Shown: piece after piece, positions 1 through 7,567 of the stretch
Layout of the letters: each line of letters starts with the position of its first letter
Numbering within the stretch: the stretch's first letter is position 1
NCBI RefSeq assembly: GCF_023015765.1
Contig: NZ_JALKAL010000003.1
Coordinates: 179,334-243,333, forward strand
Length of the DNA: 64,000 bases
Direction of reading: 5' to 3'
Origin: Ornithinimicrobium sp. F0845
Lineage (GTDB): Bacteria > Actinomycetota > Actinomycetes > Actinomycetales > Dermatophilaceae
Program-made: the position numbers and the translations under genes
The notes under the pieces: generated by a model
Database searches by the model: none
Told to the model about the DNA's origin: nothing
What the model saw: only the letters and a program-made list of their open reading frames with translations

Positions 1-2
1 TC

Positions 3-482
3 TCCAACGCGATGCTGCAGTGGGTCCCCGGCCACGCCGACCTGCTGCTGCCCTGGACCGAGCACATCGCGCCGGGCGGCGCCCTGGCCTTCCAGGTGCC
101 GGGCAACTTCGCCGCGCCCAGCCACCGGCTGCTGTGGGAGACCGCAGCACGCCCGGCATACTCCCGCTTCACCCAGGACCTGGGGCCGCGCGCCGCGGTC
201 CTGGACCCGGCCGACTACCTGGCGCTGCTCAGCCGGCCCGGGTGGACGGTGGACGCGTGGGAGACCACCTATCTGCACGTGCTGCCGGGGGAGGACCCCG
301 TGTTCGAGTGGATCTCCGGGACGGGCGCCCGGCCGGTCCTGCAGGCGCTGCCGGACGAGGTGCGCGGGGAGTTCGAGGCGGAGTACAAGGCGGCGCTGCG
401 CGAGGCCTATCCGCGTCAGGACGTCGGCACCGTGCTGCCGTTCCGGCGAATCTTCGTGGTGGCCCACAGGACCAATTTGTAG
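3..482 (+). CDS. tam: Trans-aconitate 2-methyltransferase, 3' part
   Basis: The left window edge cuts this gene; 159 codons remain, open from the first full codon (S-N-A-M-L-Q-W). The visible part matches the C-terminal two thirds of Tam, a cytosolic SAM-dependent methyltransferase that methylates trans-aconitate, a by-product that inhibits aconitase. Family features seen: the SNAMLQWVPGH segment after the SAM fold, the QVPGNFAAPSH loop, the TTYLHVLPGEDPVFEWI block and the closing FRRIFVVAH strand. Domain order and the end point are those of full-length family members, so only the N-terminal SAM-binding part is missing. It stands alone, followed by the unrelated DUF1992 gene. Confidence 0.85.
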   Translation, partial: SNAMLQWVPGHADLLLPWTEHIAPGGALAFQVPGNFAAPSHRLLWETAARPAYSRFTQDLGPRAAVLDPADYLALLSRPGWTVDAWETTYLHVLPGEDPVFEWISGTGARPVLQALPDEVRGEFEAEYKAALREAYPRQDVGTVLPFRRIFVVAHRTNL

Positions 483-510
483 ACTGGACGGCCCCACGGA
501 GGGAGGCATC

Positions 511-624
511 GTGGCTGACCGGATCAGTGACTTCGCGCTCCTGCTGCCGGGCGCCTGGCCGGACGAGCCGTGGGACGGCGACCGACTGCCGAGGAAGCAC
601 CGGCCGGAGGGATGGGACGCATGA
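511..624 (+). CDS. Possible 37-residue truncated MmcQ/YjbR-like peptide
   Basis: A GTG start with a strong upstream GGGAGG opens a 37-codon frame that ends in TGA at 622-624, overlapping the next start in an ATGA junction. Its middle, LLLPGAWPDEPWDGD, looks like the N-terminal LPGA-x-x-DxPW-x-GD segment of MmcQ/YjbR (DUF419) proteins, which are normally about 120 residues. The rest of such a domain is absent. It may be the stump of a deleted MmcQ-like gene that still couples translation to the gene after it, or a chance match. Confidence 0.3.
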   Translation: MADRISDFALLLPGAWPDEPWDGDRLPRKHRPEGWDA

Positions 625-1286
625 GTATGCCGAGTGGCACACCGGGACAGCGACCCGACGGGGAGGTCGGGGCAGAGACCGAGGCCGACGCGCGGGAGCG
701 GGAGCGCCGGACGCAGGCGCAGCAGGCGCGGCCGCGGATGAACGTCCAGCAGATCCACTCGTGGGTGGACCTGGAGATCGAGCAGGCCCTGCGGCGCGGC
801 GAGTTCGACAACCTGCCGGGCGCTGGCAAGCCGATCAAGAACCTGGAGCAGAACGACCCGGACTGGTGGGTCAAGGGGCTCATCGAGCGGGAGAAGCTCG
901 ACCTCAGCTCCGCCCTCCCGACCGTGATGGCGCTGCGCCAGGAGCGGCGCGGGTTCCCCGAGTCCCTGGCCGGGATCTCCGACGAGGTGGCGGTGCGGGA
1001 GCGGCTGGAGGACTACAACCAGCGGGTCCTCGAGGACCGTCGCAAGCCCGTGGTCGGCCCGAACCCACCGGCCGTCGCCGGTCGTGTCGACGTGGACGAG
1101 ATGGTGGCCCAGTGGCGCCAACTGCGGATCGACCGGGAGCGGCGGGTCTCCGCGGGGCCCGCGACGGTGCAGGCCAGCGAACCGTCCGTGGAGCAGGGCC
1201 GCACCGGCTGGTCCGTGAGCCGCACCGCGGCCGCCGTCGCGGTGGTGCTGATCGTGCTGGTGGTCCTGCTGTGGGTGGTGCTGTAG
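621..1286 (+). CDS. DUF1992 (DnaJC28-type) protein with C-terminal membrane anchor
   Basis: 221 residues. The centre carries the DUF1992 signature: IHSWVDLEIEQALRRGEFDNLPGAGKPI followed by a DPDWWVKGLIEREKL segment. The domain is named after the human DNAJC28 conserved region; no biochemical role is established. The N-terminus is polar and charged, and the last about 22 residues (AAAVAVVLIVLVVLLWVVL) form one transmembrane helix, so the protein is probably tail-anchored with the domain in the cytoplasm. I chose ATG 621 because GGAGG lies about ten bases before it; ATG 612 sits too close to that site. The start overlaps the stop of the small upstream frame. Confidence 0.75.
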   Translation: MSMPSGTPGQRPDGEVGAETEADARERERRTQAQQARPRMNVQQIHSWVDLEIEQALRRGEFDNLPGAGKPIKNLEQNDPDWWVKGLIEREKLDLSSALPTVMALRQERRGFPESLAGISDEVAVRERLEDYNQRVLEDRRKPVVGPNPPAVAGRVDVDEMVAQWRQLRIDRERRVSAGPATVQASEPSVEQGRTGWSVSRTAAAVAVVLIVLVVLLWVVL

Positions 1287-1316
1287 AGCGGGCTCGACCA
1301 GGTCGCACAGAACGCC

Positions 1317-1835
1317 TCAGAAGTGATAGGTCGTCTGTCCGTGGGGGGCCTTGGTGAACGCGATGGCGCGTGCGGGCGCGACGCGAAAGACCAGCGCCCG
1401 GTCGCCGTCGGGGTCGAAGAACTCCTCGTCCACTGAGAAGTCCCAGTCGTTGCCGTACTTGGCGCGGTAGGCGTCCGCGAGGTCTCTCAGCACCCCTCCG
1501 GTCACCCGTGTCGCCGTGCCGCTGACGACGACGTCGGTGCCCTCGGCCCACGTGTTGACCCCTGTCATGAGGCTCACGGCCGGTGACCGCTCCAGGTTGC
1601 GCGCCTTCTGCTCGCCACCACCCGTGCAGAAGATGAAGGCGCCCTGGTGCCACAGTCCGACCAGGGGGGTCGTGTGCGGCACCGGCCCCTCGGGGGCTGC
1701 CTCTCGGACGGTGGTGAGCCAGTACAGCTCCGCCGTGGTCAGGAGGGTCTCTGCGGCGGCCCAGGGCAGTGCCTCCGTGGCCTCGCTGAAGCGGGCGTCG
1801 AGCTGCTCGACGCGCGGTGTCGCGGACGTGGTCAT
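1317..1835 (-). CDS. Pyridoxamine 5'-phosphate oxidase-family (FMN or F420 binding) protein
   Basis: 172 residues with the split beta-barrel pattern of the PNPOx-like superfamily: a first strand AELYWLTTVREAAPEGPVPHTTPL, then LVGLWHQGAFIFCTGGGEQKARNLER and a VSLMTG strand, which is how family members hold the flavin phosphate. Actinobacterial members of this type are often F420- or FMN-dependent reductases of unknown substrate. The sequence does not decide cofactor or substrate. It is a single-gene unit between two + strand genes. Confidence 0.65.
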   Translation of the reverse strand: MTTSATPRVEQLDARFSEATEALPWAAAETLLTTAELYWLTTVREAAPEGPVPHTTPLVGLWHQGAFIFCTGGGEQKARNLERSPAVSLMTGVNTWAEGTDVVVSGTATRVTGGVLRDLADAYRAKYGNDWDFSVDEEFFDPDGDRALVFRVAPARAIAFTKAPHGQTTYHF

Positions 1836-1914
1836 GCGGGTGCTGACCTGCCCGCGGATCGGAACTCATCGGTGGGCGTACGCACTCTCGCCGGCGCACG
1901 GCATACTGCCTGAC

Positions 1915-2532
1915 ATGCCGGAGTCCAGTCAGGAGTGGTTCGAGAGAGTCTCTGCCGAGATCGAGAGGTCCGGCCGCCGGTCGTCCGACTGGGCGCAGTG
2001 GTCGAGCTGGCCGTTCGAGGGAGAGCTGACGCCCAAGCCACTGGACCCACCGGCACAGGAGCCGCCACGCAGGGGCCTCGGGGGCGAGGGCTGCTTCATC
2101 TGCGACAAGCTCGCGGCGGGGGACCGCACCTACGTGTTCTGGGAGGACGAGCACGCGATCCTCGGGGTGCCGGCCGAGCCGAGGGCCCTGCCGTTCGCGG
2201 CCTTCCTCATGCCGCGTGTCCACGCGGACCTGGCTGACCTGCCGCTCCCGTCCGCCGCCCGGATGGGCGAGCTGCTAACCCTCATCGAGCGCGCCGCCTG
2301 CGACGTGCTCGACGTGCCGCGTATCCAGGCAGCCCGGTGGGGCGACGGGCAGGAGCACCTGCACTGGTGGCTGTTCGCCCGGCCGACGGGGATGCGGCAG
2401 CTGCGCGGGACCTTCCTGTCGCACTGGGACGACGTGCTGCCCTCCGCCCCGATCGAGCAGCTGCGGGCCGACCTCGACCTGGTCGCTGCACGGCTGGTCG
2501 AGCTGGCCGGCGGCCGGGCGTTCCCCGGCTGA
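1915..2532 (+). CDS. HIT-like (histidine triad superfamily) protein
   Basis: 205 residues. An early CFICDK motif, a WEDEHAILGVPAEPRALPF strand pattern, and a terminal WGDGQEHLHWWLFARP block with His-x-His resemble the HIT/GalT fold, where such histidines act in nucleotidyl transfer or hydrolysis. The full H-phi-H-phi-H-phi-phi triad is not intact (two of three histidines), so nucleotide hydrolase activity is only an inference. ATG 1915 is preceded by CATACT seven bases upstream, a possible leaderless -10 box that is also a copy of the common GGCATAC motif of this genome. Confidence 0.55.
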   Translation: MPESSQEWFERVSAEIERSGRRSSDWAQWSSWPFEGELTPKPLDPPAQEPPRRGLGGEGCFICDKLAAGDRTYVFWEDEHAILGVPAEPRALPFAAFLMPRVHADLADLPLPSAARMGELLTLIERAACDVLDVPRIQAARWGDGQEHLHWWLFARPTGMRQLRGTFLSHWDDVLPSAPIEQLRADLDLVAARLVELAGGRAFPG

Positions 2533-2567
2533 TCGGCAGTATGCCGAGGCACGCGCGATCTGCTCCG

Positions 2568-2573
2568 TAGACT
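2568..2573 (+). promoter_or_regulatory. -10 box (TAGACT), leaderless start of the GNAT gene
   Basis: TAGACT ends six bases before ATG 2580. This TANNNT-to-start spacing gives transcripts that begin at or near the start codon, as is common in actinobacteria. No Shine-Dalgarno sequence is present. Confidence 0.55.
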
Positions 2574-2579
2574 CCGCGC

Positions 2580-3140
2580 ATGGCAACGCAGCGACGGGCC
2601 TTCGACGACGTGGTCCTGGAGGGGGATGGTCTCCGGTTGCGGCGCCCCGTGCTCGCGGACGTGCCCCGGGTCGTGGCGGCCTGCACGGACGAGGAGACGG
2701 TGCGCTGGTTGCCGTTGCCGAGCCCCTACGGCCCGGTTGAGGCGATCTCGTTCATCGAGACGAGGGCCCCGACCGTGCTGCGCGAGGGCACCGGGCTGAT
2801 CTCGGCGATCGAGGTCGACGGCGAGCTCGCCGGGATGGTCGACCTGATAGGCGTCGACTGGCGGGAGCAGACGGTGGAGATCGGCTACTGGATCTCCCCG
2901 GACCGTCGCGGCCAGGGCCTGGCCGGCCGCGCCGCGGGTCTCCTGGCGCGCTGGGCGCTGCAGGAGCAGGACGTGGAACGCGTCGAGATCCGCGCGGCGA
3001 CCGGCAACGTGGCCTCGCAACGCGCGGCCCTGGCGGCGGGCTTCGAGCCGGAGGGGGTGCTCCGCTCCGCGGGTTTCACGCCTGAGGGACGGGTGGACCT
3101 GGTCGTCTTCGGGCTCACCCGAGACGACCTCCTCGGGTGA
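2580..3140 (+). CDS. GNAT-family N-acetyltransferase (RimJ/RimL type)
   Basis: 186 residues covering a complete GNAT fold. The N-terminal DGLRLRRPVLADVPRVVAAC is the usual RimJ/RimL opening, and the acetyl-CoA pyrophosphate loop is IGYWISPDRRGQGLAGRA (R/Q-x-x-G-x-G/A). The block VEIRAATGNVASQRAALAAGFEPEGVL is typical of protein or small-molecule acetyltransferases of this group. The substrate cannot be told; relatives acetylate N-terminal amines or antibiotics. It is transcribed alone, convergent with the glycosyltransferase at 3292, with a hairpin-forming repeat between them. Confidence 0.75.
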   Translation: MATQRRAFDDVVLEGDGLRLRRPVLADVPRVVAACTDEETVRWLPLPSPYGPVEAISFIETRAPTVLREGTGLISAIEVDGELAGMVDLIGVDWREQTVEIGYWISPDRRGQGLAGRAAGLLARWALQEQDVERVEIRAATGNVASQRAALAAGFEPEGVLRSAGFTPEGRVDLVVFGLTRDDLLG

Positions 3141-3183
3141 TGCAGGCGTGCGCCGCGGCACTGGTCTGGTCGGCGCCGGGAGG

Positions 3184-3253
3184 GGCGGTGCGAGCGGATC
3201 TGGGTCGGTGCGAGCGCATGGACCTCGCACGGAGCCGTTCTTGCTCGCACCGA
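3184..3253. repeat. Direct plus inverted repeat between convergent genes
   Basis: GGTGCGAGCG occurs twice in direct orientation (about 3187-3196 and 3207-3216). TCGGTGCGAGC (3205-3215) has a perfect 11-bp inverted partner at 3243-3253, separated by 27 bases. It lies between two convergent genes, so the hairpin could end transcription in both directions. There is no T-tract. Confidence 0.45.
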
Positions 3254-3291
3254 TCTCTGGCCTGCCGTTTGCCGCCGCCTCAGCGTCAGGA

Positions 3292-4536
3292 TCACCTGGT
3301 CGGCGGCGCGAGCCAGGTGGCCAGGACTGCGGCGGCGCGGGTGCCGTCGTGGTTGCGGCGGGACCACGCCGGCCCTCGGTCGGCGACCTGCTGGTATGCC
3401 GTGCGGTCACCGAGCACCTGCCGCAGCACCTCCTCGAGGGTGTCGGGGTCGGCCTCCACGATCGGCGGGCCCACAGCCTCGGCGTCGAGTCCCGCGGCGC
3501 CGACCCCCTCTGCGTCGAACTCCGCCATCCGATCCCGGACCTCCGGCGCGAGGTGACCGATCACGAGCCGCCCCGCCGCGGTCGCCTCGGCCGTGAGGGT
3601 GCCAGCGTTGCCCAGCGCGATCTGGTCGATCACGATGTCCGCCTCGGCGAGGAAGCCGGGCATCTGCTGGTTGGGGACGCCTTCGAGTTTGCGGTAGGTC
3701 ACCAGACCCTCGTCCTCCAGACCGTGCAGGACCCCCTCGACGATCTCCGTGCCCTTCAGCCGGGGGTTGGTGGGGGCGTGCAGCACGACCGGCCGATCCC
3801 GCTCCAGGACCGGCACGCCGGGCCGTCCGGACCCGACGGTGAACCTGTCGACGTCGACCACGACCGGCAGCAGCGAGGCGCCCGGCACGAAGTCCAGCAT
3901 GTCGTGCGTGGTCACGAAGACCGGCCCGTCGAACCGCTCGACGATCGCCCGGGTCCGCTCGACGGTGGCCTGCATCCGGTGCCACCGCTCGTCCCACTCC
4001 CCACGGAACGGCGAGTGGGAGTATGCCGTGGCGTGCCGGTGCAGGTCCCGCATCTCCGAGCCGTGGATGAGCAGGCCAGGCTCGACGCCGTGCTCCCGCA
4101 GGCGCGGCAGATCCTCGAGGATGGTGCGGTCCAGGGGCGCGTCCAGGATCGCACGCCCCGACTCGGCCAGCACGTGGGTCAGGCCCAGCACCTGGTCCTG
4201 ATACGGCCGCATGCCCCGCAGCTGGACCTTCCGGCTGAGGAACCAGTCCGTGTCATAGCCATAGCCGGTGAACCCCCGGACCCGGCGCTCGACGGCCATG
4301 CTGCGGGCCGCGACGCCGGGCACCTGCTCCGCGGACCGCGCCCAGCGCTCTGCCTGCCCGGCCGTGTTCAGCGGACCGATGAGCAGACGTCGCGGGGCGG
4401 GTCCGAATCCGGTCAGCTTCCTGGCCTCGTGCTCGGCCTTCAGGCGCAGTGCGGTCTCGCCTGCGGCGCGCACGGGACCGGGGAGTGCCTGGAAGCTGCG
4501 GTAGGCCCACTGTGCAGGTCCTCGCAGCGCAGCCAC
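3292..4536 (-). CDS. Glycosyltransferase (GT-B fold), polysaccharide locus
   Basis: 414 residues. The C-terminal half shows a GT-B nucleotide-sugar site: DRPVVLHAPTNPRLKGTEIV, then LEGVPNQQMPGFLAEADIVIDQIALGNAGTLTAEATAAGRLVIGH, the usual acidic/glycine region near the donor in GT1/GT4-like enzymes. The N-terminal acceptor half is more variable (RLLIGPLNTAGQAERWARS). Donor and acceptor are unknown. GTG 4536 is six bases after a TACTCT -10 box, supporting this start and a leaderless message. It is divergent from the operon that begins at 4572, and both belong to the same surface-glycan locus. Confidence 0.65.
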   Translation of the reverse strand: MAALRGPAQWAYRSFQALPGPVRAAGETALRLKAEHEARKLTGFGPAPRRLLIGPLNTAGQAERWARSAEQVPGVAARSMAVERRVRGFTGYGYDTDWFLSRKVQLRGMRPYQDQVLGLTHVLAESGRAILDAPLDRTILEDLPRLREHGVEPGLLIHGSEMRDLHRHATAYSHSPFRGEWDERWHRMQATVERTRAIVERFDGPVFVTTHDMLDFVPGASLLPVVVDVDRFTVGSGRPGVPVLERDRPVVLHAPTNPRLKGTEIVEGVLHGLEDEGLVTYRKLEGVPNQQMPGFLAEADIVIDQIALGNAGTLTAEATAAGRLVIGHLAPEVRDRMAEFDAEGVGAAGLDAEAVGPPIVEADPDTLEEVLRQVLGDRTAYQQVADRGPAWSRRNHDGTRAAAVLATWLAPPTR

Positions 4537-4542
4537 AGGCCG

Positions 4543-4564
4543 AGAGTACCCGCCTGACTAAGAT
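4543..4564. promoter_or_regulatory. Back-to-back leaderless promoters of the glycan locus
   Basis: On the minus strand TACTCT (4543-4548) lies six bases before GTG 4536. On the plus strand TAAGAT (4559-4564) lies seven bases before GTG 4572. The two start codons are only 35 bases apart, so the -35 elements must overlap the opposite gene's core promoter or coding start. Divergent expression is therefore probably co-regulated or mutually competitive. Confidence 0.5.
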
Positions 4565-4571
4565 GCGACGC

Positions 4572-5747
4572 GTGACCGACACCCGCCCCCGACTGCTCAT
4601 CATGTCGTACTCGCACCTGTTCCGGGACGCGCGGCTGCTCCGTCAGATCAAGCTCTTTTCGACGGAGTATGCCGTCACGACCTGCGGGTACGGGCCCGCC
4701 CCCGAGGGTGTCGTGGCCCACCACGAGATCCCAGGCAACATCACGGCCAAACAACTGGATCGCAGTCTGCTGCTGACGCGACGCTTCCAGCAGGCCTATG
4801 ACCGGCTGGCGATCACCCGCCACGTCCGGGGGGTGCTCGGCAACAGCGAGTTCGACGTCATCCTGGCCAACGACGTCGACACGGTCCCGATCGCGGTCGG
4901 GCTCAAGCCCGTCGGAGGGGTGCACGCGGACCTCCACGAGTACGCCACGCGTCAGCAGGAAGAGTTCTGGCGGTTCCGGTGGTTCATCGCCCCCTACCTG
5001 GCGTTCCTGATCCGCAGATACGTCCGGCAGGCCGACTCGGTGACCACGGTCGGGGCGCAGCTGGCCAAGGAGTACGAGCGCGAGTTCGGGGTCCCTTGCG
5101 GCATCGTGCTGAACGCACCGCACCGGGCTGACCTGCCGGTCGGTCCGGTGGGCGACCCGATCCGGCTCGTCCACGCGGGGGGTGCGACGCCCGCTCGACT
5201 CGACACGATGTTGGCGGCGATGGACCTGGTGCGGACCGACACCACCCTGGATCTCTTCCTGGTCGACTCCGGTGGTGGGTATGTCGAGCAGGTGCGCCAG
5301 CGGTTCGCGGGACACCCGCGCGTCGCCGTGCACGACGCCGTGCCCACCGAGGCGCTGGTCGCCACGCTCAACGCCTTCGACGTGGGGATCCACATCCTCC
5401 CGCCGATCTCCTTCAACCACCGCTACGCGATGCCCAACAAGCTCTTCGACTTCGTCCAGGCACGGCTCGGCGTGCTGACCGGCCCCAGCCCCGAGATGGC
5501 TGCGCTGGTGCGCGAGCACGACATCGGCTTCGTCACCGCAGACTTCACCCCGGAGGCGGTGGCCCGTCAGATCGAGGCCCTGACGCCGGACACCGTGCAG
5601 ACCGTGAAGGAGAACAGCGACCGGGCCGCGGAGCTCCTCTGCGCGGAGGAGCAGGTGGTCGGATGGACCACCCCGGTCAAACACCTCGCGGACCGGGCCG
5701 CACGCCGGGCCGAGCCCGTGCAAGAGTCGACCGACCAGAGCGGCTGA
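4572..5747 (+). CDS. Glycosyltransferase family 4-like (paralogue of the 9029 gene)
   Basis: 391 residues. The N-terminal LLIMSYSHLFRDARLLRQI and C-terminal RYAMPNKLFDFVQARLGVL are typical of GT-B enzymes that act on surface glycans; the PNKLFDF stretch sits where family 4 enzymes hold the donor phosphate. The nearby protein at 9029 shares nearly every conserved block (YGPAPEGVV, GGVHADLHEY, ADSVTTVG, NAPxR, SPEMA, LCAEEQV-x-GW), so the two arose by duplication. I prefer GTG 4572 to ATG 4563 because TAAGAT overlaps the ATG and lies seven bases before the GTG. It is the first gene of the operon 4572-10177. Confidence 0.7.
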   Translation: MTDTRPRLLIMSYSHLFRDARLLRQIKLFSTEYAVTTCGYGPAPEGVVAHHEIPGNITAKQLDRSLLLTRRFQQAYDRLAITRHVRGVLGNSEFDVILANDVDTVPIAVGLKPVGGVHADLHEYATRQQEEFWRFRWFIAPYLAFLIRRYVRQADSVTTVGAQLAKEYEREFGVPCGIVLNAPHRADLPVGPVGDPIRLVHAGGATPARLDTMLAAMDLVRTDTTLDLFLVDSGGGYVEQVRQRFAGHPRVAVHDAVPTEALVATLNAFDVGIHILPPISFNHRYAMPNKLFDFVQARLGVLTGPSPEMAALVREHDIGFVTADFTPEAVARQIEALTPDTVQTVKENSDRAAELLCAEEQVVGWTTPVKHLADRAARRAEPVQESTDQSG

Positions 5748-5749
5748 GG

Positions 5750-7567
5750 ATGGTCACGCTGTTCCGCACCGTGCGGCAACTGCTGGCGGTGCTGCCGGCG
5801 GGCACGCGCAGGTTCATCATCGTCTTCGCGGTGCTCCAGAGCCTCCTGGCCGTGCTCGATGTCGCCGCACTCGGCCTGCTGGCGGTCACTCTGGCCCCCA
5901 TGCTCACCGGCAACGAGATGACCCTCCCTGTGGTGGGCACGCTCAGCGAGCCGGCGGACTTCCGCAACATCCTGATCCTGGTCGGCCTGCTGATCATCCT
6001 GAAGAGCGCGCTGGCGATCGCCCTGCAGTACTGGGCCACCCGCCGGTTCGCGCGCTTCGAGCAGGTGCTGGGTGCGCGGCTGCTGGAGACCACCTTCAAG
6101 GCTCCCTGGACCGAGCGGCTGACCCGCAACTCCAACGACCTGGTGCGCGCGACCGACGTGGGCGTGGGCGCGACCGTCTCCGGGGTGCTGATCCCGTTCG
6201 CGCAGCTGTCCGGTGAGCTCTTCACCTTCCTCGCCGTGCTGGTCGTGCTGGTGGTTGCCGAGCCGCTGCTGGCCACGGCCACCATCGTCTACTTCGGCAT
6301 CGTCGCGGCGATCCTCTACACGTGGGTGCTGCGGAAGGCAGTCAAGGCCGGGCAGGACAACCGGACCTACTCCAACAAGGCGGTGCGCCTGCTCGGCGAG
6401 ATGGTGCACTCCCTCAAGGAGGTCACCCTGCGCAACAAGTCGGCCGAGGTGGCCGAGGTGGTGCTGTCGGTGCGCAAGCGCGCCTCCGAGGCCCGGGCGA
6501 ACCAGAGTTTCCTGGGAGCCATCCCGCGCTATGTCCTGGAGGCCGCGCTCATCGGTGGTCTGGGGATCGGCGGCACGATCGGGTGGGTCCAGGCCCAGAG
6601 CGCAGGTGACCCGCAGCCGATGAACGGGGCACTGGCCGCCGTCGCGCTGTTCGGCGTGGCCGGGTTCCGCATCGTGCCCTCGCTGACCCGCTTCCAGACG
6701 ATCATGGGCCAGACCGGCGCCAACCTGCCCTTCGCCCAGGATGTGATGCGCGAGATCGAGCGTGGTCAGCAGTATGTCGCTGCCGAGCGGGCTGCCGGGG
6801 ACACCTCGCTGCCGGAGGGAGCGCACTCGCTCACCCTGGAGGAGGTCACCTTCACCTACCCGGATGCCGACGGGCCCGCGGTGCGCGACGTGAACCTGGA
6901 GCTGCCCTTCGGACAGACACTGGCGCTGGTCGGTGCCTCGGGGTCGGGCAAGACCACCCTCGTGGACATCATCCTGGGACTGCTCGAGCCGCAGGAGGGG
7001 CAGGTGCTGGTGGGGGGCACGCCGCTGCAGCAGGTGCTGCAGGGCTGGCGCGCCCGGGTCGGCTACGTCCCCCAGGACGTCTCGCTGTTCGACGCCTCGG
7101 TCGCCCGCAACGTGGCGCTGACCTGGAAGGACGAGGAGGTCGACGAGGAGCGGGTGCGGCGCGCCCTGGCCCGCGCCCAGCTGCTCGACGTCGTCGAGTC
7201 CCGCCCCGGCGGCATCCACGGCAAGGTGGGCGAGCGCGGCCTCAACCTCTCCGGTGGACAGCGGCAGCGTCTCGGGGTCGCCCGCGCCCTCTACACGGAC
7301 CCGCTGGTCCTCGTGATGGACGAGGCGACCTCGGCGTTGGACACATCGACCGAGGCAGCCGTCACCTCCGCGATCCGCGAACTGGCGGGAGAGGTCAGCG
7401 TCATCGTCGTGGCGCACCGGCTGGCCACCATCCGGCACAGTGAACAGGTGTGCTTCATGCGCGACGGGCAGATGATCGCCAAGGGCAGTTTCGACGAGGT
7501 GGTCGCAGCCGAGCCCGACTTCGCCACCCAGGCGGCCCTGGCCGGGCTGACGGGCGCAGACTCATGA
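5750..7567 (+). CDS. ABC exporter, fused membrane and ATPase domains
   Basis: 605 residues: about six hydrophobic helices in the first 310 residues, then one ATP-binding domain. Seen are the Walker A GASGSGKTT, the signature LNLSGGQRQRLGVARAL, the Walker B LVLVMDEATSALD and the switch histidine in VVAHRLATIR. This one-polypeptide (half-transporter, dimer-forming) layout matches MsbA/PglK-type lipid or lipid-linked oligosaccharide flippases. Being placed among glycosyltransferases, it most likely exports or flips their lipid-linked product. The start follows the previous stop by two bases, and the end overlaps the next start in ATGA, so all four genes should be co-translated. Confidence 0.85.
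   Translation: MVTLFRTVRQLLAVLPAGTRRFIIVFAVLQSLLAVLDVAALGLLAVTLAPMLTGNEMTLPVVGTLSEPADFRNILILVGLLIILKSALAIALQYWATRRFARFEQVLGARLLETTFKAPWTERLTRNSNDLVRATDVGVGATVSGVLIPFAQLSGELFTFLAVLVVLVVAEPLLATATIVYFGIVAAILYTWVLRKAVKAGQDNRTYSNKAVRLLGEMVHSLKEVTLRNKSAEVAEVVLSVRKRASEARANQSFLGAIPRYVLEAALIGGLGIGGTIGWVQAQSAGDPQPMNGALAAVALFGVAGFRIVPSLTRFQTIMGQTGANLPFAQDVMREIERGQQYVAAERAAGDTSLPEGAHSLTLEEVTFTYPDADGPAVRDVNLELPFGQTLALVGASGSGKTTLVDIILGLLEPQEGQVLVGGTPLQQVLQGWRARVGYVPQDVSLFDASVARNVALTWKDEEVDEERVRRALARAQLLDVVESRPGGIHGKVGERGLNLSGGQRQRLGVARALYTDPLVLVMDEATSALDTSTEAAVTSAIRELAGEVSVIVVAHRLATIRHSEQVCFMRDGQMIAKGSFDEVVAAEPDFATQAALAGLTGADS

Noticed and set aside
5567..7438. 623-codon minus-strand frame opposite the ABC exporter
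   Set aside because: Shadow of the exporter gene; it lacks conserved motifs, a ribosome site and hydrophobic pattern.
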